Below, in pieces: positions 27,672-36,540 of a DNA stretch of 64,000 bases. The translations under genes and the position numbers were made by a program. Origin of the DNA: an uncultured Lachnospiraceae bacterium (GTDB taxonomy: Bacteria; Bacillota; Clostridia; Lachnospirales; Lachnospiraceae); assembly GCA_948470335.1 (NCBI GenBank), contig CAOKOL010000008.1, positions 1-64,000 of the forward strand, in the 5' to 3' direction. The notes under the pieces were generated by a model that saw nothing but the letters and a program-made list of their open reading frames with translations, was not told the DNA's origin and made no database searches. The stretch's first letter is position 1. Each line of letters starts with the position of its first letter.

Positions 27672-29015
27672 TTATTCCTTCATCGCCCCGAACCCGCTCT
27701 CGGTCAGCCCTTCCTGGGCCAGCATGGTTTCCAGCACGGAGATATCCGTGGACACATCCATGGCTGTTTCTTCAAACAGATCATCCAGCAGGTTCTCAAA
27801 CGCCACATTAATGGTATCCAGCGTCCGCTCAATATCCGCCTTGGCATTCACAATATTTTCCCCGTTCACCGGCTGCTTCTCCAACTCACAATACACATGA
27901 ACCAGCTTCAATGTGGTGGGCAGGTAGTAGCTCATAAACTTCCTGATCTCACTCAGCTTCTGGGGATGGCTCTGAATATGTTCAAAAATCTTCCTGGTCA
28001 CATCTTCCAGACGATACAGTTTTGCGGAAACCTCCTCGCCGGCGATTTCTTCATTTGCCTTGCGGATCAGCTCCACATGCCGCCGGCCTTCTTCCACGGC
28101 TTCTTTTAAAGCGGCAAGCTGCGGATCCTCGGCGATCATCGCCTGTTCTTCCTTCTGAATCCGCGCCTCCTGTTCTCTCAGATTCTTCGTCCGCAGATAT
28201 TCCTGATAAGTGCTGTCGGTCAGCATCAGCGTGGCGCCGTTTTCGTCCAGATGTCCCTCCCGGAACATATTCAGACGGATCATGGCTTTCAGATCTTTCA
28301 TCACCAGCTTCGCTTCCCTTGCCTGGCTGGAAATAATCTCCCTTGTATCGCAGTAAGTGCGGTTATTGATAATCCGAAGATACCGGTAAAACCGCCGCAC
28401 CCTTGCCCGAAGGCCGATACCTTTCCCCATCAAAAATCCGCTTCCCGCCGTCAGGGTGGTAAATATGGTGGTAGCTTCGAACTCTGCCACGGGGTCTCCC
28501 ACCAGCATACTGACCAGAAAAACCAGCGCCGGTATGCCAAAGAACCCCAGTCCCAGTGCCCCGAATACGGTACACAGAACCCCTGACACCTTACCGGCAG
28601 GATTTCTGGACACCGGAATCTGCGAATAACGCAGAAGCTGGGACGGCGTCATCCGGCTGATATCCGGAACCTGCTTCACATACCGGGGCGGCTGATATGA
28701 GGATTCGCCGCCTGCCCGGCCCGCCAGAGCCCAGTTCTGCCTTCTGGCAGTCCTTCTCTGGATTCGCTCCACATTCCGCTGTACCCGTTCCGTGCTTCTC
28801 TCCCTGCTCTGGTTCAGCCGGCTGCCGGCCGCATCCAGCTTATCCCCCGCTTTGTCCAGTGCGTCCCGCACCTCGTCTATCGCATGGTCGATGGCCGAAT
28901 TTACCTGATTTTTCGTCTCACTCAATTTGAGAGAATCAAGAGATTCCGCAATCACCGACTCTATGTTTTTTGCCAGCTCTGACAATTCACTTTTATAATC
29001 CACAGTACTCTCCAT
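27672..29015 (-). CDS. XpaC-like membrane protein (5-bromo-4-chloroindolyl phosphate hydrolysis family)
   Basis: 447 residues. The N-terminal third is a charged helical region (ELAKNIESVIAESLDSL and an Arg-rich stretch to about 100), then two membrane segments (about 150-200, VSGVLCTVFGALGLGFFGI and FTTLTAGSGFLMGKGIGL), then a long helical cytoplasmic tail with YLPTTLKLVHVYCELEKQ, the hallmark of the XpaC family. The ATG has only AAAGGCGG close by; a GTG four codons on is possible. Its promoter is at 29087-29115. It forms an operon with telA. The old enzymatic name does not establish a real activity. Confidence 0.88.
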   Translation of the reverse strand: MESTVDYKSELSELAKNIESVIAESLDSLKLSETKNQVNSAIDHAIDEVRDALDKAGDKLDAAGSRLNQSRERSTERVQRNVERIQRRTARRQNWALAGRAGGESSYQPPRYVKQVPDISRMTPSQLLRYSQIPVSRNPAGKVSGVLCTVFGALGLGFFGIPALVFLVSMLVGDPVAEFEATTIFTTLTAGSGFLMGKGIGLRARVRRFYRYLRIINNRTYCDTREIISSQAREAKLVMKDLKAMIRLNMFREGHLDENGATLMLTDSTYQEYLRTKNLREQEARIQKEEQAMIAEDPQLAALKEAVEEGRRHVELIRKANEEIAGEEVSAKLYRLEDVTRKIFEHIQSHPQKLSEIRKFMSYYLPTTLKLVHVYCELEKQPVNGENIVNAKADIERTLDTINVAFENLLDDLFEETAMDVSTDISVLETMLAQEGLTESGFGAMKE

Positions 29016-29086
29016 CCGCCTTTATTTTTCACGCGCTCCCATACCCCGGCATTCGCCGCAGGCACAGCCCGTTTATCACAACAAAT

Positions 29087-29115
29087 ATTATAAAGGCTTT
29101 CCGAAAAATGTGCAA
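29087..29115 (-). promoter_or_regulatory. Promoter of xpaC-telA
   Basis: TTGCAC (29110-29115) and TATAAT (29087-29092) with 17-bp spacing, 72 nt before the xpaC-like start. The stretch from here to 29350 shows no gene. Confidence 0.75.
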
Positions 29116-29350
29116 TAGCAGGCAGGGAAAATGTTAGACACATATCTAAAATTTAAGGTTTTTATAAGAAAGAACGACGCACCCACAGGGAAAAATGCGG
29201 GTTTTGTGACAAATATGTGACTAACGCAATGATTCTGTACATAATGTAATCATGGTTTTTAAGCGGTTTTTAAGAGAAAACCTTTCAGAAGGAGCACCGG
29301 CTGGTCCTGCTGCCAGTCCGCATACTTTTCCGGTATCTGCGTATAATATC

Positions 29351-29412
29351 TACGTAAAATACGTATATATTTTGTGTTTTCCCTTGATAACACGTAAAAT
29401 ACGTGTTAGTAT
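29351..29412 (+). promoter_or_regulatory. hicAB promoter with two palindromic operators
   Basis: The promoter is TTGATA (29384-29389), 17 bp, TAGTAT (29407-29412). The spacer is filled by the perfect dyad AACACGTA-AAA-TACGTGTT (29389-29407). A second dyad with the same core, TACGTA-AAA-TACGTA (29351-29365), has its centre 40 bp upstream, close to four helical turns. HicB-type antitoxins repress their own promoter, so these are probable HicB sites. Confidence 0.85.
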
Positions 29413-29435
29413 GTGATTGTAAGGAGGAAACATAC

Positions 29436-29618
29436 ATGAGATTCAGAGAAGCCGACCGGATACTAAAGGATGATGGATGGTATGTGTCAGATATAAGTGG
29501 TTCACATTTCCAATACAAACACCCAATAAAGCCCGGAAAAGTAAGCGTTCCGAATCATCCCGGAGACATTCCGAAAAGTATTGTTAAATCCATACTCAAA
29601 CAGGCAGGGCTGAAATAA
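29436..29618 (+). CDS. hicA: HicA toxin, mRNA interferase
   Basis: 60-residue dsRBD-fold toxin that cleaves mRNA when free. The catalytic histidine lies in SGSHFQYKHP, and the protein has the expected KPGKVSVPNHPGDIPKSIVKSILKQAGL ending of the family. I chose the ATG with AAGGAGG 8 nt upstream; a longer frame starts within the promoter. It is followed 43 nt later by hicB, in the usual toxin-first order. Confidence 0.93.
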   Translation: MRFREADRILKDDGWYVSDISGSHFQYKHPIKPGKVSVPNHPGDIPKSIVKSILKQAGLK

Positions 29619-29661
29619 GCCCCTGCCCCTTAAAATAAATCATGGAAAGGAACATTGATCT

Positions 29662-30090
29662 ATGAATTATGTATACCCGGCTGTTTTCTATGAGGAAGAT
29701 GACAAAATATCAGTCATTTTCCCCGACTTGGGAAACCTCGCAACTTTCGGGGATAATGTGGCGGACGCTATGCGCATGGCCCAGGATATCTGCGGCCTGC
29801 ATCTGTTTACCGCTCTGCGTGACGGCGATCCCCTCCCGGCTGCCAGTTCATTAAGTGAAATCAATCCTGCTGCCATCCTGAAAGATTTTGAAATGGAATC
29901 CGCCGCGGAAAGTGCTTTCGTCAATATGGTACTGGTGGATATGACCGAATACGCAAGGCAGCACAGCGACAAGGCAGTAAAAAAGACTTTAAGCATCCCC
30001 ATGTGGCTGAATACTCTTTGTGAAGAAAAAAGCATCAATTTTTCAAAGGTACTGCAAGATGCTCTGCTGACAAAAATACAATCACTATAA
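29662..30090 (+). CDS. hicB: HicB antitoxin
   Basis: 142-residue antitoxin. The N-terminal partial RNase H-like domain (YPAVFYEEDDKISVIFPDL, GDNVADAMRMAQDI) binds and blocks HicA; the C-terminus (KKTLSIPMWLNTLCEEKSINFSKVLQDAL) looks like a ribbon-helix-helix DNA-binding domain for the palindromes upstream. GGAAAGGA lies about 11 nt before the ATG. The pair seems intact. Confidence 0.93.
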   Translation: MNYVYPAVFYEEDDKISVIFPDLGNLATFGDNVADAMRMAQDICGLHLFTALRDGDPLPAASSLSEINPAAILKDFEMESAAESAFVNMVLVDMTEYARQHSDKAVKKTLSIPMWLNTLCEEKSINFSKVLQDALLTKIQSL

Positions 30091-30164
30091 ATGGCAGCAG
30101 TCCGGAATAGACTATGCTTTACCTGATAAGAACGCCGCCCCGACACTCTCCCAAAAGTGCAACA

Positions 30165-30198
30165 GGCGGCAGGATAACACCTGCCGCCCTTATTATTG
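30165..30198. terminator. Bidirectional terminator between hicB and pyc
   Basis: Perfect 9-bp stem GGCGGCAGG/CCTGCCGCC (30165-30173, 30180-30188) around ATAACA, followed on the plus strand by CTTATTATT. It lies between two convergent genes. Confidence 0.75.
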
Positions 30199-30248
30199 CA
30201 TCATATTCCGCAGTTTGCCATCCCCTTCAACACCTCGTAGTCCCTCAA

Positions 30249-33200
30249 TTACGCTTTCTTCTCTTCTTTCGCCAGATGGAAGGAAATCAGCAGATCGTCC
30301 TGATGTACGGCGTCTCCTTCCTTAACATAAATCTTATCCACAGAGCCGTTTACCTTGGACACCACAGTCGTCTCCATCTTCATGGCTTCCACGGTCATCA
30401 GCGGCATGTTTTCCTTCACCGGATCGCCTTCTTTGACAAATACCTTGCTGACTGTGCCCGGAATAAAGGAACCCAGATGCTGAGGATTGCTTTTATCCGC
30501 TTTCAGCCTCCGGTCAGAATTCACTTTCAGGCTTTTATCCTGAATCTTCACATGACGTAAAGAACCATTCACCTGGAAAGTCAGGGTGCGGATTCCCTCT
30601 TCGTCCGGGTCGCCGGCCTCGATATATTTAATCAGCAGCTCTTTTCCCTCATCAATGCGCAGATAGGTTTCCTCTCCTTTGCGCAGACCGAAGAAATACA
30701 CATGGCTTTCCAGACGGGTCACGTCGTTGTACATATTAAAGTGCTCGCAGTAATCCTCGTATACCTTGGGATACAGGGCATAGCTGATGGCTTTCTGGGC
30801 CATCACCTCGTCTGACTTATCCTCATAGTGATATTTATCCACCAGATATTTCTTCACGGCCTCCAGATCCATGGGCGGCAGTGCCTTGCCGGGGCGTTCG
30901 GTCAGCGGCTGGATATCTTTCAGAACCATTTTCTGCAGCTTCTTCGGGAATCCCCCGTACGGCTGTCCCATCATGCCCTGGAAGTAAGACACCACGGAAT
31001 CCGGATAGGACAGGCCCACGCCTTCTTTCAGAATATTGTCCTTGGTCAGACCGTTCTTAAACATAAAGATAGCCAGGTCGCCCACCGCTTTGGAGCTGGG
31101 TGTCACCTTTACGATATTTCCCAGCAGCTCATTCGCGTCCTTATACAGTCCTTTGATAGACTCAAAATCATCCGCGGAACCCATGCTGCTGACCTGGGCC
31201 AGCAGGTTGGAATACTGTCCGCCGGGAATTTCGTATTTATAGATTTCCGCATTGGGCGCTTTCATATCGCTCTCAAAGCTTTCGTATACCTTACGGATAC
31301 GGCCATAGTAACGGCTTAAAATATCTAATTCCTCAAATACGAGGCCGGTATCCCGCTCCGTGCCTCTGAGGGCCTCCACAATTGCGTTCATGGAAGGCTG
31401 GCTGGTCAGGGAGGACATGGACTCTACGGCCAGATCCACGATATCCACGCCGGCCTGAGCCGCCATCAGAACGGTGCTGACGCCGTTGCCGGTGGAATCA
31501 TGGGTATGTAAGTGGAGCGGCACATACAGTTCTTTTTTCAGCGCCGCCACCAACTGCTGAGCCGCCAGCGGTTTCAAAAGGCCGGCCATATCTTTGATGG
31601 CGATAGCATGGCAGCCCAGCGCTTCCAGCTCCAGCGCCATCTTTACATAGTAATCCAGCGTATATTTTTTCTCCGCGGGGCTGGACACATCGCCGGTATA
31701 ACAGATAGTTCCCTCTACGATCTTCCCGGTCTTCAATGCCTCTTCTACCGGCATCTTCATATTTTCCACCCAGTTCAGGCTGTCGAAGATCCGGAATACG
31801 TCCACGCCCCGCTCCGCGGAAATCCGGATAAATTCCTGCACCACATTGTCCGGATAATTGCTGTAGCCCACGGCGTTTGAAGCCCGCAGAAGCATCTGAA
31901 TCAGCGTGTTCGGCATACGCTCTCTTAACAGAGAAAGCCGTTTCCAGGGAGATTCTTTCAGGAACCGGTAAGCGGTGTCATAAGTGGCGCCGCCCCAGCA
32001 TTCCACGGAAAAGGCGTTCTGCATATAGGCGTTGGTGGCATAGGCCGCGCCGCACAGATCCTTGCTCCGCATACGGGTAGCCAGCAGAGACTGCTGGGCG
32101 TCACGCATGGTGGTGTCGGTGACATACAGCTTCTTCTCCTTTAAAATCTTCTGCATCAGCCTTTCCGCTCCCAGCTCCAGGAACAGATCTCTGGCGCCGT
32201 GAACAGGTTTGGAGCGGTCCACCTCCGGAAGCACACGGTTTTCATACTGTTTTTTCTCGCCGATATTGGAATTGACGATACGGTCACCCAGAAATTCAAT
32301 AATCTTCGTGGCTCTGTCCTGGCTCTGAGTCATCTGGAACAGCTCCGGCTTGTCCTCGATAAAGGTGGTATAGCATTTCCCGTCCCGGAAGGTGGGATGG
32401 TTCAGCACATTAATCAGAAACGGCGTGTTGGTTTTCACGCCTCTGATCCGCATCTCCTGCAGGGCGCGGATCGACTTGCTTATGGCGCCGGAGAAGGTAC
32501 GGCTGTGGGAAATCACTTTTACAAGAAGACTGTCATAATAAGGAGCGATCACCGCTCCCATATAGGCGTTTCCGCCGTCCACGCGGATACCGTTGCCGGC
32601 GCCGGTACGGTACACGGTGATCTCGCCAGTGTCGGGCAGGAAATTGTTGGCCGGGTCCTCGGTGGTGACACGGGTCTGGATGGAATAGCCGTTGCATTTC
32701 ACGCTCTCCTGAGATCGGATATTGATCTCGTCAGAATCCAGCGGATAACCTTCCGCGATCAGTATCTGAGACTGCACCAGATCCACGTTTGTCACCATCT
32801 CGCTGATGGTATGTTCCACCTGGATACGGGGGTTCATCTCGATAAAATAGGGATTGCTCTCATCGTCCACCAAAAACTCCAGCGTTCCCGCGTTCTCATA
32901 GCCCACTTTTTTTGCCAGCCGGATGGCGGAACCAAATATAATATTCCGTGTCTCGTCGGGTACGGAGAAAGCCGGCGCATACTCCACCACCTTCTGATGA
33001 CGCCGCTGCACCGAACAGTCACGGTCAAACAGGTGAACCACGTTTCCATAGCGGTCGCCCAGAATCTGCACCTCCACATGCTTGGGGCTTCGCAGGTATT
33101 TCTCAATAAACAGCTTATCGTCGCCGAATGCCTTTTTGGATTCGTTCTTCGCCTCCTCAAATTCCCGTTTCAGATCCTCGGCCCGGTCCACGATTCGCAT

Positions 33201-33728
33201 TCCCCGGCCGCCGCCGCCGTTAGAAGCCTTTAACATAATGGGGTAGCCTACCTCTTTGGCGATCTTGGCAGCTTCCTCATATTCCTTGATGGCATGGTCC
33301 ACACCCGGAATAATCGGCACCTTGGACTGGATCGCGATCTGTTTGGAGGAAATCTTATCTCCCATCATATTCATCACCCTGCTGGAAGGCCCGATAAACA
33401 CGATGCCGCTTTTCTCGCAGGCATCCACGAAATCCGGATTCTCGGACAGAAACCCATAGCCCGGATGAATCGCGTCCACATTCGCCGCCTGGGCGATTTT
33501 AATAATGGTGTCAATGTCCAGATAGGCGTCCACCGGACCCTTTCGGGTATCCAGCGGATAAGACTCGTCGGATTTGGAACGGAACAGGGCGTAGCGGTCT
33601 TCCTTGGAATAGATGCTGACCGTGGTAATCCCAAGTTCATTCAGGGCCCGGAACACACGGATGGCAATCTCCCCCCTGTTTGCCACCAGCACCTTTTTAA
33701 ACGGGGTGATTTTTACTTTTTTGTCCAT
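30249..33728 (-). CDS. pyc: Pyruvate carboxylase
   Basis: Biotin enzyme making oxaloacetate from pyruvate, bicarbonate and ATP; 1159 residues, full single-chain length. The N-terminal biotin carboxylase opens FKKVLVANRGEIAIRVFRA and has the glycine-rich ATP loop KASNGGGGRGMR; the middle carboxyltransferase has TDTTMRDAQQSL and the metal-site HLHTHDSTGNG; the C-terminal carrier has the biotinylated lysine in VEAMKMETTV. I chose the ATG at 33726-33728, with AAGGAGA 6 nt upstream, over one two codons earlier. It is monocistronic and has a large dyad 130 nt upstream. Confidence 0.97.
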   Translation of the reverse strand: MDKKVKITPFKKVLVANRGEIAIRVFRALNELGITTVSIYSKEDRYALFRSKSDESYPLDTRKGPVDAYLDIDTIIKIAQAANVDAIHPGYGFLSENPDFVDACEKSGIVFIGPSSRVMNMMGDKISSKQIAIQSKVPIIPGVDHAIKEYEEAAKIAKEVGYPIMLKASNGGGGRGMRIVDRAEDLKREFEEAKNESKKAFGDDKLFIEKYLRSPKHVEVQILGDRYGNVVHLFDRDCSVQRRHQKVVEYAPAFSVPDETRNIIFGSAIRLAKKVGYENAGTLEFLVDDESNPYFIEMNPRIQVEHTISEMVTNVDLVQSQILIAEGYPLDSDEINIRSQESVKCNGYSIQTRVTTEDPANNFLPDTGEITVYRTGAGNGIRVDGGNAYMGAVIAPYYDSLLVKVISHSRTFSGAISKSIRALQEMRIRGVKTNTPFLINVLNHPTFRDGKCYTTFIEDKPELFQMTQSQDRATKIIEFLGDRIVNSNIGEKKQYENRVLPEVDRSKPVHGARDLFLELGAERLMQKILKEKKLYVTDTTMRDAQQSLLATRMRSKDLCGAAYATNAYMQNAFSVECWGGATYDTAYRFLKESPWKRLSLLRERMPNTLIQMLLRASNAVGYSNYPDNVVQEFIRISAERGVDVFRIFDSLNWVENMKMPVEEALKTGKIVEGTICYTGDVSSPAEKKYTLDYYVKMALELEALGCHAIAIKDMAGLLKPLAAQQLVAALKKELYVPLHLHTHDSTGNGVSTVLMAAQAGVDIVDLAVESMSSLTSQPSMNAIVEALRGTERDTGLVFEELDILSRYYGRIRKVYESFESDMKAPNAEIYKYEIPGGQYSNLLAQVSSMGSADDFESIKGLYKDANELLGNIVKVTPSSKAVGDLAIFMFKNGLTKDNILKEGVGLSYPDSVVSYFQGMMGQPYGGFPKKLQKMVLKDIQPLTERPGKALPPMDLEAVKKYLVDKYHYEDKSDEVMAQKAISYALYPKVYEDYCEHFNMYNDVTRLESHVYFFGLRKGEETYLRIDEGKELLIKYIEAGDPDEEGIRTLTFQVNGSLRHVKIQDKSLKVNSDRRLKADKSNPQHLGSFIPGTVSKVFVKEGDPVKENMPLMTVEAMKMETTVVSKVNGSVDKIYVKEGDAVHQDDLLISFHLAKEEKKA

Positions 33729-33856
33729 ACACATTCTCCTTAAAAACGCTATTTACTGTTTTCAGACCTTGCCAGCTAAAAACAGTGTACTGTACCATTC
33801 ATAACAGTTTATCATGAAACAGGCTAATTCACAAGCGTTTCGGAATCCGGTATTCA

Positions 33857-33891
33857 TTGAAACTTTGTTATGGACATATAACAAGTTTCAA
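33857..33891. promoter_or_regulatory. 35-bp dyad upstream of pyc
   Basis: TTGAAACTTTGTTAT and ATAACAAGTTTCAA pair perfectly except for one extra T, around GGACAT. There is no T-run, so it looks more like a regulator site than a terminator. A weak pyc promoter, TTGTGA-17-TAAACT, lies downstream near 33800-33830. Confidence 0.5.
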
Positions 33892-33894
33892 GGG

Positions 33895-33938
33895 TAAAGA
33901 AAAACAAAGCGGAAAACCACATCTCAATTCGGTTTTCC
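33895..33938 (-). terminator. Terminator of the first uroD-like gene
   Basis: GGAAAACC and GGTTTTCC (33911-33918, 33931-33938) form an 8-bp stem, followed on the minus strand by GCTTTGTTTTTC. It lies 90 nt after the stop of the uroD-like gene. Confidence 0.7.
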
Positions 33939-34026
33939 ACCCTGTATCAATCTAACATATTCTCATTCAAGCCTGGCGGTCAGATCATGTCCCGCCCCGT
34001 TTTCACTGCCCTCCAAACGGACAGTC

Positions 34027-35313
34027 TCAGCGGATTTTCTTCCCGATCACCGTCTCATACATGGCGATCAGATTCTCCGCCGGCACCCCTGACACCACAT
34101 TGTGAATCGGGTTAAAAATATAACCGCCCCCCTGGTTTAAAATGTCTACACGCTCTTTCACCTGGGCGCGCACTTCTTCCGGCGTGCCAAACGGCAGTGC
34201 CTTTTGGGTGTCCACGCCGCCGCCCCAGAAGGTAAACTTATCCCCATACTCCGCTTTCAATCTCTGAGGGGACATCCCGTTCGGCTCCATCGCGCTGAAC
34301 TGTACGGGATTCAGGCAGTCCACGCCCATCTCCCACAGGTCGTCCAGCAAATCATTGACGCAGCCGCAGGTATGATAGAACGTTTTCCAGTTCGTATTCT
34401 GATGCACCCAGTCATTGATCTTCTTATAATGTGGCTTATACAGACTGCGGAAGGTGTCAAGGCCCATAAACAGCCCTTTCTGGGTACCGAAATCCGTTCC
34501 GGAAATCCAGATCACCTGGATCCGGTCTCCTACCGCCTGCTTGTAGATCTCCAGATTTTTCAGCATAACCTCTGTCTGCAAATCAAAAACCGCGTCGACA
34601 TAATCAGGATACATCAGGTGGGCGGTCAGCCAGTCCTGAACCGTGCGGATTCCTTTCGGGTTTTTCACTGTCGGACCGGGTATCCAGGCCGCGTCGCCCA
34701 GACCCGCGCCGCCCAGCACGCCCATAATTCCGTACTCTGTCTCTTTATACAGCCGTATGGATTCCTTCTCCCAGTATCTGGCATCCTCTTCGGAGCAAAC
34801 CTGGAAATCATCTTTGTAATCCTCAAGGGGCGTCAGGTCCTCCTCGTCCAGATCCCAGTCAAAAGGTTCTTCAAAATGGTCGAGATTATCAAAAAAAGAA
34901 CCGTTCTTTACCATGCAGTACCCATACTTTGCGCCGCGGTCACCACACAGATAAGCCATCGTGTCTCCTTTTTCGTTCACATCATACGCAAAGCCTCCGC
35001 CCATGTAAGTAGGCGTCCCGTCATCCATGTCGAAAGGCTTCCAGTTTTCCTGGCGGAATCCCATCATATTTCCCACGTTCCACAGCCCTACCATATCGCT
35101 GTGAACAGCCTTCAGCAGATCTTCCTCGATTTCCCCCAGCATCTGCAAAGGCTCTATCACCTTCAGCCGGTGCTCATCCAGACCCAGCGCCTTTCTCAGC
35201 TTGTATACCGTGCTCACATTCATTCCTGTCTGTCCGTTGCTGCCCAGATCGATAGGGCAGCGGTCCGGCTGCTTATGATTAATCGCCGCGATTACTCTTT
35301 CTCTTGAAGTCAT
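34027..35313 (-). CDS. UroD/MtaA-superfamily protein 1
   Basis: 428-residue TIM-barrel protein of the uroporphyrinogen decarboxylase superfamily, which includes the zinc methyltransferases MtaA, MtbA and CmuA. It opens MTSRERVIAAINHKQPDRCPID and keeps H314-T-C316-G, equivalent to the first two zinc ligands of MtaA; the third ligand position reads NPIHNV, with His instead of Cys. True UroD substrate residues and the heme-gene context are missing. The divergent AraC gene, 224 nt away, probably regulates it. Substrate and methyl acceptor are unknown. It is closer to protein 2 (41501-42568) than to 3 and 4. Confidence 0.85.
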   Translation of the reverse strand: MTSRERVIAAINHKQPDRCPIDLGSNGQTGMNVSTVYKLRKALGLDEHRLKVIEPLQMLGEIEEDLLKAVHSDMVGLWNVGNMMGFRQENWKPFDMDDGTPTYMGGGFAYDVNEKGDTMAYLCGDRGAKYGYCMVKNGSFFDNLDHFEEPFDWDLDEEDLTPLEDYKDDFQVCSEEDARYWEKESIRLYKETEYGIMGVLGGAGLGDAAWIPGPTVKNPKGIRTVQDWLTAHLMYPDYVDAVFDLQTEVMLKNLEIYKQAVGDRIQVIWISGTDFGTQKGLFMGLDTFRSLYKPHYKKINDWVHQNTNWKTFYHTCGCVNDLLDDLWEMGVDCLNPVQFSAMEPNGMSPQRLKAEYGDKFTFWGGGVDTQKALPFGTPEEVRAQVKERVDILNQGGGYIFNPIHNVVSGVPAENLIAMYETVIGKKIR

Positions 35314-35388
35314 ACCTGTCTCCTCCTGTTTTTTATAGGAAAGCCCAAGGCCTTCTCCTCTGGTCTTATCTTTTTACTTCTTGTCTAC

Positions 35389-35417
35389 ACTATACAGAGA
35401 TTTAATCGGATTTTCAT
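35389..35417 (-). promoter_or_regulatory. Possible promoter of uroD-like gene 1
   Basis: TATAGT (35389-35394) with a poor -35, TGAAAA or ATGAAA, 16-17 bp away. Such a weak -35 fits activator-dependent control by the divergent AraC protein. Confidence 0.4.
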
Positions 35418-35461
35418 TCATATCAGTTGCCATATCATTTCGAAAAGTTGCTCTCATTCTG

Positions 35462-35490
35462 TTGACTGATATCCATCGACATATTATAAT
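35462..35490 (+). promoter_or_regulatory. Promoter of araC-like gene 1
   Basis: TTGACT (35462-35467), 17 bp, TATAAT (35485-35490), 47 nt before the start codon. Confidence 0.75.
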
Positions 35491-35537
35491 AAAAAACAGG
35501 AAAAACATCTGCTGATCTGTTACCAGGAGAATGTATC

Positions 35538-36386
35538 ATGCTTTCAAAAGAACAGGGCGTCGCTCCCGGCTCCGATTACTATATCTATACCCCCAGCACC
35601 CAGGCCAGAAGCCTGTTCCTCTATCCGGTTATCACGGGATATTTCCGCTATCTTCCTGGCTATTGCCTGAAACGGACCTCTCTGGACAGCTTTCTGATCA
35701 TGTATATGAAAAAAGGTCAATGTGAAATTGATTTCGCGGACCGCCACTACCAGGCATGCGAAAATCAGATCGTACTGCTGGACTGCTATTCCCCTCACTC
35801 CTATTATTCCTCCGAAGGATGGGAGGCGGAATGGCTTCATTTCGACGGGAACGGCGCAAGAGGCTATTATGACGCCATCCTGACAGGCACATGCCCTGTC
35901 ATCACGCTGAAAAACACATACCGTTTTGAAAAATATCTTCATAAAATATATCTGCAGTTTAAAGACAGCCCTTCCGTAAGAGAAGCGCTGTTGAACAATT
36001 ATATCGTTAATATTTTAACGGAACTGCTGGTCAGCCAGGAGACCGCAAACCCCGGCATGACTTCCTCCGATCTTATTTCCGACAGCATCGCTTATATCAA
36101 CGAACACCTGACAGACCCTCTTTCCCTGGACAAGCTGGCCGCTCAGGCCTCTTTAAGCCCTTTTTATTTCAGCAGGTTGTTTAAAAAGGAAACCGGATTT
36201 TCCCCCCACAACTATATTATCACCACCCGCATAAGCAACGCCAAATTCCTGCTTCGTTCCTCCGACGCGTCCATTAAACATATCTGTTTCAGCACAGGAT
36301 TTACCGGCGAAAGCAACTTTTGCACCTGTTTCAAAAAAGAAACGGGCGTTACGCCTTCGGAATATCGAAAACAGGCCCGGAAATAA
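35538..36386 (+). CDS. AraC-family transcriptional regulator 1
   Basis: 282 residues: an N-terminal cupin-like sensor (about 1-150, with SFLIMYMKKGQCEIDF and NQIVLLDCYSPHSY) and a C-terminal pair of helix-turn-helix motifs (LSLDKLAAQASLSPFYFSRLFKKETGFSPHNYI and SIKHICFSTGFTGESNFCTCFKKETGVTPSEYR). AGGAGA lies 9 nt before the ATG. It is divergent from uroD-like gene 1, its likely target. The ligand is unknown. Confidence 0.92.
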   Translation: MLSKEQGVAPGSDYYIYTPSTQARSLFLYPVITGYFRYLPGYCLKRTSLDSFLIMYMKKGQCEIDFADRHYQACENQIVLLDCYSPHSYYSSEGWEAEWLHFDGNGARGYYDAILTGTCPVITLKNTYRFEKYLHKIYLQFKDSPSVREALLNNYIVNILTELLVSQETANPGMTSSDLISDSIAYINEHLTDPLSLDKLAAQASLSPFYFSRLFKKETGFSPHNYIITTRISNAKFLLRSSDASIKHICFSTGFTGESNFCTCFKKETGVTPSEYRKQARK

Positions 36387-36408
36387 CCTGCAGCAAACAA
36401 CATATAAA

Positions 36409-36464
36409 AAATCCCCTCCTGAAAAGATTCTGGTTCTACCAGTTATCTTCCCAGAAGGGGATTT
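36409..36464. terminator. Terminator after araC-like gene 1
   Basis: AAATCCCC and GGGGATTT with further pairing (CTG/CAG) close a long hairpin 22 nt after the araC stop. The convergent gene ends 77 nt further on, so it may serve both directions. Confidence 0.65.
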
Positions 36465-36540
36465 CTATGTTATTATGTCTGCCGTAATCTGCATGGCGCT
36501 CAATATCTCCATACTTCCTTTCATCTGATCCATATTATCC

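Noticed and set aside
32199..33233. Long plus-strand frame of 344 codons inside pyc
   Set aside because: It is antisense to the biotin carboxylase domain, His/Arg-rich in composition and has no ribosome site; a shadow frame.
34204..35307. Plus-strand frame of 367 codons over uroD-like gene 1
   Set aside because: Antisense to a recognisable family protein, with no start signal.
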